A stretch of DNA of 64,000 nucleotides from Pseudopedobacter alpinus (GTDB taxonomy: Bacteria > Bacteroidota > Bacteroidia > Sphingobacteriales > Sphingobacteriaceae). The stretch spans positions 1 through 64,000 of the forward strand of contig NZ_JBHULV010000023.1 of assembly GCF_042684645.1 (NCBI RefSeq), in the 5' to 3' direction. Both the position numbers and the translations under genes were made by a program. Shown here one piece after another: positions 17,969 to 25,871 of the stretch; the stretch's first letter is position 1, and the number at the start of each line of letters is the position of its first letter. The notes under the pieces are model-generated. The model searched no databases, was not told the DNA's origin, and saw only the letters and a program-made list of their open reading frames with translations.

Positions 17969-18034
17969 GAGACTTTTTTACAAAAAAATCCTATTTGTTT
18001 AGAACAGGAATTTTTAATTGTTTTAAATAGATGG

Positions 18035-18427
18035 CTAAAACGCTGCTAAAATTCTTAAAGCAACTTCGCTAAGCTCTTGCTCTGTTAATTTTAGCTTAGG
18101 TTGGCTAAAATCTATATCTGTTATGTTATCTATGGGAATTAAATGAATATGCGCATGAGGAACTTCTAAACCAATTACAGCCACTCCCACTCTTTTACAA
18201 GGTATAGCTTTTTTAATTGCTTTAGCTACAACCTTTGCAAAAATCATTAAGCCAGCATAAGTTTCATCCTCAATATCGAAAATATAATCAACCTCTTGCT
18301 TTGGTATAACCAAAACATGTCCTTCTCTTAACGGACTAATATCTAAAAATGCTAAGAAATCTTCTGTTTCGGCAACTTTATGGGCCGGTATCTCTCCTGA
18401 AATTATTTTACTGAATATGCTCGACAT
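18035..18427 (-). CDS. HIT-family nucleotide hydrolase
   Basis: A 130-residue histidine-triad protein. It contains the N-terminal IFSKIISGEIPAHKV block, GHVLVIPKQEVDYIFD, and the catalytic HAHIHLIPI triad near 100-108. Members hydrolyse nucleoside phosphoramidates or dinucleoside polyphosphates. The context does not narrow the substrate. It is a single gene, convergent with dnaA and ending at their shared hairpin. Confidence 0.93.
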   Translation of the reverse strand: MSSIFSKIISGEIPAHKVAETEDFLAFLDISPLREGHVLVIPKQEVDYIFDIEDETYAGLMIFAKVVAKAIKKAIPCKRVGVAVIGLEVPHAHIHLIPIDNITDIDFSQPKLKLTEQELSEVALRILAAF

Positions 18428-18512
18428 GGTTTGTTAGTTAAATTAAGTTCATTAAGTCATTAGTAACTCGCTTTGTGGCTGTTTTGTTCAATAGTATTTA
18501 TCTCGTAGCGAT

Positions 18513-18642
18513 GAGGTCATTGGTTCGTTAGTATTTGCTTTGTGAAAATGAGGTTCATTGGTTCATTAGTATTTGTTAAATAATGACTTAATAAATAATG
18601 CGTAATGAACTTCAGAAGCCCTAATAACTAATGAACCAATGA
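18513..18642. repeat. Short direct and inverted repeats between the HIT gene and greA
   Basis: Two near-identical blocks of about 25 bp (GAGGTCATTGGTTCGTTAG... at 18513 and GAGGTTCATTGGTTCATTAG... at 18550) are followed by a perfect 15-bp inverted copy (CTAATGAACCAATGA at 18628-18642). A related block (GTTCATTAAGTCATTAG) lies at about 18448. The region is non-coding and could fold into a long hairpin downstream of greA. Confidence 0.65.
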
Positions 18643-18661
18643 CTTAACAAACTCATCAATA

Positions 18662-19135
18662 CTATCTACTAATCTCTAAAACTTCAAACTCCATTTTGCC
18701 AGCAGGTACATCAATGGCAATAACATCACCAACAGATTTACCTAACAAACCTTTTGCAATGGGAGATTTAACAGAAATTTTTCCGGTTTTCATATCAGCT
18801 TCGTTTTCAGAAACCAACTGATAAGTCATACTAGCACCGTTTTTAATATTTTTAATGGTAACTATAGATAAAGCTAAAACCTTAGAAGTATCTAATTTAG
18901 ACTCGTCAATTAATCTTGCAGAAGCTAAAATATTGCCTAATTGTGCAATTTTTGTTTCATGTAAACCTTGCGCTTCTTTTGCAGCATCATACTCAGCATT
19001 TTCAGATAAATCTCCTTTATCTCTTGCTTCTGCAATTGCTGCAGATATTTTTTTTCTACCTTCTGTTTTTAAATAATGTAATTCCTCTTTTAGTTTTTCT
19101 AAACCTTCTTTGGTAAAATAAGCTACATCTGACAT
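18662..19135 (-). CDS. greA: Transcription elongation factor GreA
   Basis: Rescues backtracked RNA polymerase by stimulating transcript cleavage. The full-length 157-residue protein has the N-terminal coiled coil with the acidic tip GDLSENAEYDAAKE and a C-terminal FKBP-like domain ending in SPIAKGLLGKSVGDV and MEFEVLEISR. A short leader separates it from two hairpins that end the upstream dehydrogenase transcript. Confidence 0.97.
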   Translation of the reverse strand: MSDVAYFTKEGLEKLKEELHYLKTEGRKKISAAIAEARDKGDLSENAEYDAAKEAQGLHETKIAQLGNILASARLIDESKLDTSKVLALSIVTIKNIKNGASMTYQLVSENEADMKTGKISVKSPIAKGLLGKSVGDVIAIDVPAGKMEFEVLEISR

Positions 19136-19164
19136 CTTTTTCCTTATTATTTATGTTTATTGAC

Positions 19165-19192
19165 TAAAAGAGCCCGGCAATGGCCAAGCTCT
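19165..19192 (-). terminator. Second hairpin in the tandem terminator region before greA
   Basis: On the minus strand AGAGCTTGGC and GCCGGGCTCT form a 10-bp stem with two G-U pairs and a CATT loop, followed by TTTTAGT. It lies 34 bp upstream of the greA start. It may be a second terminator for the dehydrogenase or a leader structure of greA. Confidence 0.6.
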
Positions 19193-19195
19193 AAA

Positions 19196-19238
19196 AAACA
19201 AACAAGACTATATCTGCTTTTCGCATACATAGTCTTGT
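19196..19238 (-). terminator. Terminator of the hydroxyacid dehydrogenase gene
   Basis: A perfect 10-bp inverted repeat (ACAAGACTAT at 19202-19211, ATAGTCTTGT at 19229-19238) is followed on the minus strand by the T-rich TTGTTTGTTTTTTAG. It lies 32 bp after the dehydrogenase stop codon. Confidence 0.75.
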
Positions 19239-19269
19239 TCCTTGTTTTACGAAGATATAAAATTTGATA

Positions 19270-20196
19270 TTATATTTCCAAATTTTTCAATTTCTCTGCT
19301 AAAACTTCTGATATTTTACGGTACGAATCAAAAGTCCAGCCAGCAACATGTGGTGTTAAAAGAACTTTTGGGTTACTAACCAATTCATTATAAAAGTCTG
19401 TATCGGCTAAAACCGGGAATTTTTCTTTTTCCAATACATCTAAACCAGCACCCAAAATCTTACCTGCCTCAATTGCTTTTAAAACTGCTTTTGTACTAAC
19501 AATCTCGCCCCTTGCAGCATTTATAAAGAAAATTGGCTTTCTAAAATGCAGTAAATATTCATCATTTACCATTTGTTTAGTTTCTCTAGTTAACGGAATA
19601 TGAAAGCTAACTATATCACTAAATTTCACAATTTCTTCCATACTGGCTTCGGTTGCGTACTCATCAGAAAAACCAGTTTTATACTTATCATAAGCTAAAA
19701 CCTTAACATCAAAGCCTTTTAGCTTTTTAGCAAAACTGCTTCCGTTGTTCCCGTATCCTATAATACCAACGGTTTTACCCATAAGCTCATAACCACGGTT
19801 TCCTTCTCTTTCCCAAACACCATTTCTTATTTCAGCGTCTGCTTTTCTAAAATTATTCATTAAAGAAAGTAGCATACCAACACAATGTTCGCCAACAGCA
19901 TCTCTGTTGCCTTCTGGTGCATTTATCAGTTGGATATTTTTTTCATCAGCGTAAGCCACTTCAATATTATCCATACCGGCACCAGCTCTGGCAACAAACT
20001 TTAATTGCGGCGCAACATCAATCACTTCTTTATCAACCCTAAACTTTGTGCGAATAGCTAAGCCTACATAATCTTTTAAAATGGCTAAAACTTCTTCTTT
20101 TTTGATGAGCGGACAGTCATCCACAAAAAAACCCATTTCTTCCGCTGCTATTTTAAAAGCTGGGTGTAAATCATCAACTATTAATATTTTTTTCAT
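19270..20196 (-). CDS. D-2-hydroxyacid dehydrogenase (phosphoglycerate dehydrogenase-like)
   Basis: A 308-residue NAD-dependent dehydrogenase. It has the nucleotide-binding motif TVGIIGYGNNGSSF, the FVARAGAGMDNIE substrate loop with the catalytic arginine region, FINAARGEIV, and the catalytic histidine in LLTPHVAGWT. It lacks the ACT domain of long SerA proteins. Phosphoglycerate dehydrogenase is likely, but other 2-hydroxyacids are possible. It is followed by two tandem hairpins. Confidence 0.88.
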   Translation of the reverse strand: MKKILIVDDLHPAFKIAAEEMGFFVDDCPLIKKEEVLAILKDYVGLAIRTKFRVDKEVIDVAPQLKFVARAGAGMDNIEVAYADEKNIQLINAPEGNRDAVGEHCVGMLLSLMNNFRKADAEIRNGVWEREGNRGYELMGKTVGIIGYGNNGSSFAKKLKGFDVKVLAYDKYKTGFSDEYATEASMEEIVKFSDIVSFHIPLTRETKQMVNDEYLLHFRKPIFFINAARGEIVSTKAVLKAIEAGKILGAGLDVLEKEKFPVLADTDFYNELVSNPKVLLTPHVAGWTFDSYRKISEVLAEKLKNLEI

Positions 20197-20232
20197 TTAT
20201 TTAATTCAATCTTTCTAATAGATATATGCAAT

Positions 20233-21018
20233 TTACATTACTAACTTTTGTGAGATGCTATTTGTCAACTCCACAAAATCTTTTACACTCAATCTTTCCG
20301 CTCTTAAAGTCCAAACTTCTTCATCGCCTTGTTTTTCTTTCGGAATCACTCCTGATAAAGCATTACTCAAAGTTTTTCTTCGCTGATTAAATCCTGCTTT
20401 TACAACCTGCCAAAACAATTTTTCATCACAGCTTAATTCCTTGATTTCATTTCTGGTTAACCTAATAACAGCCGATAGCACTTTTGGTGGAGGATTAAAA
20501 ACTCCTGCTTTAACAGTAAATAAATATTCACATTTAAAATAAGCCTGCAAAAAAACGCTCAAAATTCCATAAACTTTACTTCCTGGTTTAGCGGTACAAC
20601 GTTCGGCAACTTCTTTCTGAAACATGCCAACCACTTCTGGTACTTGGTTTCTATTTTCTAAAATTTTAAATAAAATTTGAGAGCTAATGTTGTAAGGAAA
20701 ATTCCCAATGATGGCAAAAGAACTTGGAAAAACATCCGCAAAATTAAGCTGTAAAAAATCTTCATTTAATAATTTATCACCTAAATCAGGATATTTTTTT
20801 TGGAGAAATAAAAAAGACTCGGTATCAATATCAATTAAATAAGTTTCAAACTCCTTTTTCTGCAATAAAAAATCAGACAAAACGCCCATTCCAGGTCCAA
20901 CTTCTAATACCTTATTATATTTTTCGTGATAAATGAGACTGTTAACAATTTTTTCTGCAATATTTTTATCAGTTAAAAAGTGTTGTCCTAAGTGCTTTTT
21001 CGCTTTTACTTGACTCAT
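20233..21018 (-). CDS. rsmA: 16S rRNA dimethyladenosine transferase RsmA (KsgA)
   Basis: Dimethylates the two adjacent adenines in the 3' hairpin of 16S rRNA during small-subunit assembly. Motifs: KKHLGQHFLTD at the N-terminus, SAM-binding VLEVGPGMG, the catalytic IGNFPYNISS, and VFNPPPKVLSAVI. I choose ATG 21018 (MSQVKAKKHLGQHF, 261 residues), since the longer frame from 21039 adds seven residues not typical of the family. It is divergent from pdxA. Confidence 0.95.
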   Translation of the reverse strand: MSQVKAKKHLGQHFLTDKNIAEKIVNSLIYHEKYNKVLEVGPGMGVLSDFLLQKKEFETYLIDIDTESFLFLQKKYPDLGDKLLNEDFLQLNFADVFPSSFAIIGNFPYNISSQILFKILENRNQVPEVVGMFQKEVAERCTAKPGSKVYGILSVFLQAYFKCEYLFTVKAGVFNPPPKVLSAVIRLTRNEIKELSCDEKLFWQVVKAGFNQRRKTLSNALSGVIPKEKQGDEEVWTLRAERLSVKDFVELTNSISQKLVM

Positions 21019-21124
21019 ATTTTTGTGAAGATGAGCCACAAATTACGGAAAGTTTAATCTTTAAAATCAACATTCATTGCAAATTCTTTATTTTGCAGAA
21101 AATTTTAGAAAAATCTTTTATTGT

Positions 21125-22180
21125 ATGAGCGAATTATTGAAAGTTGGAATCTCTATTGGCGATGTAAACGGAATAGGTTTGGAAGTAATTATTAAAACGC
21201 TTTCCGAATCTGAAATTTATAAATATTGCACCCCAATAGTTTACGGACATACCAAAGTAGCCTCTTTTCACAGAAAGGCTGCCGGCATACAAGAATTTAT
21301 TTTTCAGGTAGTAAACCATCCAGACCAAGCACATGCTGGTAAAGCAAATATGATAAATTGCTGGGAAGAAGATGTTAAAATAGAATTAGGTACTGCAAAT
21401 GATATTGGTGGGAAGTACGCTTTTTTGTCTTTACAAAGAGCAACAGATGATTTAGTAAGTGGGAAAATTGATGCTCTAGTAACTGCGCCAATTAATAAAC
21501 ATAATATACAAAGCGAAGAATTTACCTTTCATGGCCATACAGAATATATCCAAATGAAAGCTGGATCACCAGATTCTTTGATGTTTTTAATTAGTAATGA
21601 ATTAAAAGTTGGCGTTGTTACCGGACATATCCCTGTAAAAGATATTGCGGCTAATATTACACAAGAAGCCATATTATCTAAGCTACGTTTAATGAACCAT
21701 TCTTTACGATATGATTTTTGGATAGAGAAACCAAAAATTGCGGTTTTGGGTTTAAATCCACATGCTGGCGATAGCGGTTTAATTGGAATGGAAGAAGAGA
21801 CAATTATACACCCAGCAATTGAAACTGCGCAAAAGGAAGGAATATTTGCATTTGGTGCCTTCCCTGCCGATGGTTTTTTTGGAAATCAAGCTTTTTCACA
21901 ATTTGATGCTGTTTTAGCAATGTATCATGATCAAGGTTTAATTCCTTTCAAATCCATCGCATTTCATCATGGTGTTAACTTTACAGCAGGTTTACCTGTT
22001 GTGCGTACCTCACCAGACCATGGTACAGGTTATGATATTGCCGGAAAAAACCTTGCTTCGCCAAGTTCTTTTAGAGATGCAGTTTTTGAAGCTGTACATA
22101 TTATAAAAAGACGAAGAGAACAACAACAAATGGTTGACAAAACATTGCCATTTAGTAAACATAGCAGAGATAGAGATTAA
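21125..22180 (+). CDS. pdxA: 4-hydroxythreonine-4-phosphate dehydrogenase PdxA
   Basis: Oxidises 4-phosphohydroxythreonine in pyridoxal-phosphate synthesis. The ATG at 21125 (MSELLKVGISIGDVNGIG) gives 351 residues and is preferred to the longer frame from 21077. Family blocks include VTAPINKHNI, the metal-binding histidine regions FHGHTEY and NPHAGDSGLIG, and AMYHDQGLIPFK with the third metal ligand. It is divergent from rsmA. Other B6 genes are not nearby. Confidence 0.95.
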   Translation: MSELLKVGISIGDVNGIGLEVIIKTLSESEIYKYCTPIVYGHTKVASFHRKAAGIQEFIFQVVNHPDQAHAGKANMINCWEEDVKIELGTANDIGGKYAFLSLQRATDDLVSGKIDALVTAPINKHNIQSEEFTFHGHTEYIQMKAGSPDSLMFLISNELKVGVVTGHIPVKDIAANITQEAILSKLRLMNHSLRYDFWIEKPKIAVLGLNPHAGDSGLIGMEEETIIHPAIETAQKEGIFAFGAFPADGFFGNQAFSQFDAVLAMYHDQGLIPFKSIAFHHGVNFTAGLPVVRTSPDHGTGYDIAGKNLASPSSFRDAVFEAVHIIKRRREQQQMVDKTLPFSKHSRDRD

Positions 22181-22408
22181 AAAAATTTAGAGGTTTTTGG
22201 GCAGAAATAATCGTAATTAAAAGTCTTTCAATTAAAACATGGCTATAATTATGGGATTTTTAGGTTTCTAAATTTTTAGGTAAATATTCAAATAATGCCC
22301 CAATCAGGTCAAAAACAATGAGTTTTAACAAAATAAACAACTGAAAATTGCTATTAAAGTTTGATTTTCCTTTTTTGAAAAAAACCTTTACAGCTAAATA
22401 AATTTTCC

Positions 22409-22416
22409 TAAATTTG
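22409..22416 (+). promoter_or_regulatory. Candidate -7 box for the yceD-rpmF operon
   Basis: TAAATTTG followed by C matches TAnnTTTG and lies 20 bp before the TTG start of yceD. A TTTG about 31 bp further upstream is too distant to be a clear -33 box. The region from pdxA to here (22181-22408) shows nothing else. Confidence 0.4.
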
Positions 22417-22435
22417 CAGGCTCAATTGTCGAAGT

Positions 22436-22966
22436 TTGAAAGCATTAAATCAATATTCAATTCCCTTTACGGGATTAAAGATTGGCAAGCATCAATTTAA
22501 CTTTGAGGTTGATGGTAGTTTTTTTGACGAATTTGAATATTCAATAGTTAAAAAAGGCTTGCTAAAAGTAGATTTGGTTCTAGAAAGACAAGAAACATTA
22601 ATGGTTCTTGATTTTCATATCACCGGAGGAGTACAATTAAGCTGTGATAGATGCTTATCAGACTTTCCAAGTCAGATAGACACAAAAGACAGGTTGATAG
22701 CTAAATTTACAGAATCGGAAGATTTAGCAGATAGTGAAGTAGTTATACTTACTAAAAATGAAATAGAAATTAATGTAAGCTCATTTATTTATGAGATGAT
22801 TAATTTAGCAGTTCCTTATCTAAGCGTATGTGAAGATCCGGGAAATACAAGTTCATGTGATCAAGATATGTTGGTAAAAATTGCCGAACTATCACATGAA
22901 ACAGAAGAAAAAAGCGATGATAGTGATCCTCGCTGGGATATTTTAAAGAACATTAGGAAAAATTAA
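22436..22966 (+). CDS. yceD: DUF177 / YceD-family protein
   Basis: A 176-residue protein of the YceD family, nearly always encoded upstream of rpmF and linked to 23S rRNA/ribosome assembly. The conserved LSCDRCLSDFP motif with its CxxC is at about 68-78, and a second cysteine pair is near CEDPGNTSSC. The start is TTG at 22436, 20 bp from a TAnnTTTG box. No in-frame ATG gives a full-length protein. The gap to rpmF is 12 bp. Confidence 0.9.
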   Translation: MKALNQYSIPFTGLKIGKHQFNFEVDGSFFDEFEYSIVKKGLLKVDLVLERQETLMVLDFHITGGVQLSCDRCLSDFPSQIDTKDRLIAKFTESEDLADSEVVILTKNEIEINVSSFIYEMINLAVPYLSVCEDPGNTSSCDQDMLVKIAELSHETEEKSDDSDPRWDILKNIRKN

Positions 22967-22978
22967 AAATAGGAAAAA

Positions 22979-23170
22979 ATGGCACATCCAAAACGAAAAA
23001 TCTCGAAATCAAGAAGAGATAAAAGAAGAACTCACTACAAGGCTACAGCACCTTCATTATGGCTTGATAAAGAATCTGGTGTAGTACATTTGCCACACAG
23101 AGCTTATAACGTAGATGGAAACCTTTACTTAAGAGGTAAGTTGTTAGTAGAAAACACTTCTATTGCATAA
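22979..23170 (+). CDS. rpmF: Ribosomal protein L32
   Basis: A 63-residue large-subunit protein beginning MAHPKRKISKSRRDKRRTHY, the typical basic L32 N-terminus. The four cysteines that bind zinc in many L32 proteins are absent: there is no cysteine at all. It is therefore the cysteine-free form. It is translated just after yceD and followed by a strong terminator. Confidence 0.96.
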   Translation: MAHPKRKISKSRRDKRRTHYKATAPSLWLDKESGVVHLPHRAYNVDGNLYLRGKLLVENTSIA

Positions 23171-23181
23171 AATAATATATT

Positions 23182-23233
23182 AAAAATCTTGTGTATTAAT
23201 AATTATAACATTAGTTTACACAAGATTTTTTTA
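23182..23233 (+). terminator. Rho-independent terminator after rpmF
   Basis: A 14-bp perfect stem (AAAAATCTTGTGTA at 23182-23195, TACACAAGATTTTT at 23217-23230) is followed by further T residues. It separates yceD-rpmF from plsX. Confidence 0.9.
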
Positions 23234-23292
23234 TTTTAATTACTAAGCATTAAAGCTTGGTGGTTTTCATTTCATCAAAAGCAAATATCTTA

Positions 23293-24234
23293 ATGAAAAT
23301 TGGTTTAGATATAATGGGCGGCGATTATGCGCCAAAAGCAACCGTATTAGGTGCAATAGCAGCACATCAAAACCTATCAAAAGACCAAAATTTAGTCCTT
23401 TTTGGAGATAAAGAGCAAATTACACCCATCCTAGCCGAGCACAACTTTAACCCAGATCACTTTGAGTATGTACAAACTACCGAAGTAATTGGAATGGGAG
23501 AACACCCCACTAAAGCCATTGTTCAAAAAGCAAATTCAAGTATTTCAGTAGGTTTTCAGCAATTAAAAGAAGGAAAAATAGATTCTTTTGCTTCTGCCGG
23601 AAACACCGGTGCCATGTTGGTTGGCGCCATGTTTAGCGTAAAAGCCATACCTGGTGTATTAAGACCTGCAATTTCAACCATTATTCCTAAATTAAAAGGG
23701 GGTTTTAAAATTATGCTTGATGCTGGAGCCAATGCTGATTGCAAACCAGAACATTTAGTTCAATTTAGTATTCTTGGAAGCTTATATGCCAAACATGTTT
23801 ATCAAATTGCAGAACCACAAGTTGGTTTAATGAATTTAGGTGAAGAGGCTGAAAAGGGTAGTTTGTTAACTCAAACTACATATCCACTTTTAAAAGAAAA
23901 TTCACTCATCAACTTTTTTGGGAATTTAGAAGGTAGGGATTTGTTTAATGAAAAGGCAGACGTTATTGTATGTGACGGTTTTACTGGTAATATCATGCTA
24001 AAATTAGCCGAATCTTTTTATGTATTAACACTTAAAAAAGGTATCAAAGATGAGTTTTTTGATAGGTTTAATTATGAACAATACGGTGGAAGTCCTATTT
24101 TAGGGGTTAACGCACCAGTAATTATAGGTCATGGCATATCCAGTCCAGAGGCTATTAAAAATATGATTCTTCAATCTAAAAGTATGATAGAATCTCAAGT
24201 AATTGAAAAGTTTAAAACGGCTTTCAGTTCTTAA
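23293..24234 (+). CDS. plsX: Phosphate acyltransferase PlsX
   Basis: Converts acyl-ACP to acyl-phosphate for phospholipid synthesis. ATG 23293 gives 313 residues starting MKIGLDIMGGDYAPKATVLG, the family N-terminus. A GTG-started frame from 23257 adds 12 unlike residues. Other blocks are IGMGEHPTKAI, SAGNTGAMLVGAM, MLDAGANADCKPE and VCDGFTGNIMLK. The fabH ATG follows 14 bp later, as expected for the plsX-fabH pair. Confidence 0.96.
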   Translation: MKIGLDIMGGDYAPKATVLGAIAAHQNLSKDQNLVLFGDKEQITPILAEHNFNPDHFEYVQTTEVIGMGEHPTKAIVQKANSSISVGFQQLKEGKIDSFASAGNTGAMLVGAMFSVKAIPGVLRPAISTIIPKLKGGFKIMLDAGANADCKPEHLVQFSILGSLYAKHVYQIAEPQVGLMNLGEEAEKGSLLTQTTYPLLKENSLINFFGNLEGRDLFNEKADVIVCDGFTGNIMLKLAESFYVLTLKKGIKDEFFDRFNYEQYGGSPILGVNAPVIIGHGISSPEAIKNMILQSKSMIESQVIEKFKTAFSS

Positions 24235-24248
24235 AAAAATTCTAAATT

Positions 24249-25238
24249 ATGAGTAAAATTCATGCTGCAATTACTGCTGTAAATGGTTACGTTCCAGATT
24301 ATATTTTAACCAATCAGGAATTAGAAACCATGGTTGATACCAACGATGAGTGGATAACATCAAGAACCGGAATTAAAGAAAGAAGGATTTTAAAAGGCGA
24401 AGATTTAGCAACCTCAGACATGGCAGTGCCAGCCGTTGAAGGTCTTTTAAAGAAAAGAGGAATAACTGCAGATGAAATTGATTTAATTATTTTTTGCACC
24501 TCAACACCTGATATGCCTTTCCCTGCAACTGCAAACATCTTAGGTGATAAAATAGGCGCTAAGAACGCTTGGGGATTTGATTTACAAGCAGCTTGTTCGG
24601 GCTTTATATACGGTTTAACTACAGGAGCTCAGTTTATAGAATCAGGTAAACACAAAAAAGTTTTAGTAGTTGGTGGAGATAAAATGTCTTCTATTATCAA
24701 CTACCAAGACAGGGTAACTTGTATTATTTTTGGCGATGGTTGCGGCGCAGCTTTATTAGAACCAAATACAGAAGGTTACGGAATTATTGATTCTATATTA
24801 AAAAGCGATGGTTCTGGCAGAGAAATGCTGCATCAAAAAGCTGGAGGTTCATTAAAACCTGCAACACATGCAACTGTTGATGCAAATGAGCATGCTGTAC
24901 ACCAAGAGGGGCAAGCAGTTTTTAAATTTGCTGTAACTAACATGGCAGATGTTGCTGCAGAGATCATGGAGAAAAACAATCTTACTCCTGAAGATATTGC
25001 ATGGTTAGTACCTCACCAAGCCAATAAAAGAATTATTGATGCCACTGCTAACAGAATGGGAGTAGGCACAGAAAAGGTAATGATAAATATTGAAAAATAC
25101 GGAAATACAACTAATGGCACCATTCCACTCTGTTTATGGGAATGGGAAAGCAAATTAAAGAAAGGAGACAATTTAGTGTTGGCTGCTTTTGGAGGAGGCT
25201 TTACTTGGGGCTCTGTCTATATTAAATGGGCTTATTAA
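24249..25238 (+). CDS. fabH: 3-oxoacyl-ACP synthase III (FabH)
   Basis: Condenses acetyl- or branched acyl-CoA with malonyl-ACP to start fatty-acid synthesis. The 329-residue protein has the catalytic triad: C116 in DLQAACSGF, His in WLVPHQANKRI (about 257) and Asn in KYGNTTNGTIPL (about 287). SRTGIKERRI near 38-47 is the CoA-binding arginine region. It is followed by accB and accC. Confidence 0.96.
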   Translation: MSKIHAAITAVNGYVPDYILTNQELETMVDTNDEWITSRTGIKERRILKGEDLATSDMAVPAVEGLLKKRGITADEIDLIIFCTSTPDMPFPATANILGDKIGAKNAWGFDLQAACSGFIYGLTTGAQFIESGKHKKVLVVGGDKMSSIINYQDRVTCIIFGDGCGAALLEPNTEGYGIIDSILKSDGSGREMLHQKAGGSLKPATHATVDANEHAVHQEGQAVFKFAVTNMADVAAEIMEKNNLTPEDIAWLVPHQANKRIIDATANRMGVGTEKVMINIEKYGNTTNGTIPLCLWEWESKLKKGDNLVLAAFGGGFTWGSVYIKWAY

Positions 25239-25306
25239 TATTTGTATTTCCAGATAATTACTATATTAGATTTCTAAATTAATCACACAATTTAAACCAC
25301 ACCACA

Positions 25307-25795
25307 ATGGGAATGGATATTAAGCAAATTCAAGACCTGATTAAATTTGTATCAAAATCAGGAGTGAATGAAGTTTCAATTGAAGAACAAGATTTTAAAA
25401 TAACAATAAAGACTACTCAAGAGCCAACGTATGTGAATGCTAATGTGCCAGTACAAATGGCTGCACCTGCACCACAACAGCAAATAGCTAATGTGCCACA
25501 AGCTGCGGTAAATAGTCCTAGTGCTACTGCCGCTGTTGCAAGTGATGAATCTCACTTCGTAACTATAAAATCACCAATGATTGGTACTTTTTATCGTTCG
25601 TCATCACCAGACAAACCAAGTTTTGCTAACGTAGGCGATGAAATTTCTGCAGGTCAAGTACTTTGTATTATTGAAGCAATGAAATTATTTAACGAAATTG
25701 AATCTGAAATTTCGGGTAAAATTGTTAAAGTTTTGATTGATAACTCGCAACCAGTTGAGTACGATCAGCCATTATTCTTAGTTGATCCATCTTAA
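25307..25795 (+). CDS. accB: Biotin carboxyl carrier protein of acetyl-CoA carboxylase
   Basis: Carries CO2 on biotin between AccC and the carboxyltransferase. The 162-residue protein has an N-terminal domain, an Ala/Pro/Gln-rich linker (about 40-80), and the biotinyl domain with EAMKLFNEI, lysine at about 126. It is co-directional with accC, 76 bp apart. Confidence 0.96.
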   Translation: MGMDIKQIQDLIKFVSKSGVNEVSIEEQDFKITIKTTQEPTYVNANVPVQMAAPAPQQQIANVPQAAVNSPSATAAVASDESHFVTIKSPMIGTFYRSSSPDKPSFANVGDEISAGQVLCIIEAMKLFNEIESEISGKIVKVLIDNSQPVEYDQPLFLVDPS

Positions 25796-25871
25796 GTTTA
25801 TTTGTCAATTAATCAATACGGTTTTAATAAAAACCAGACTTTAAATTAAAAGATAGATAAAACGAGTTATT

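Noticed and set aside
16385..18034. Replication origin next to dnaA
   Set aside because: I saw no cluster of TTATCCACA-like boxes on either side of the gene.
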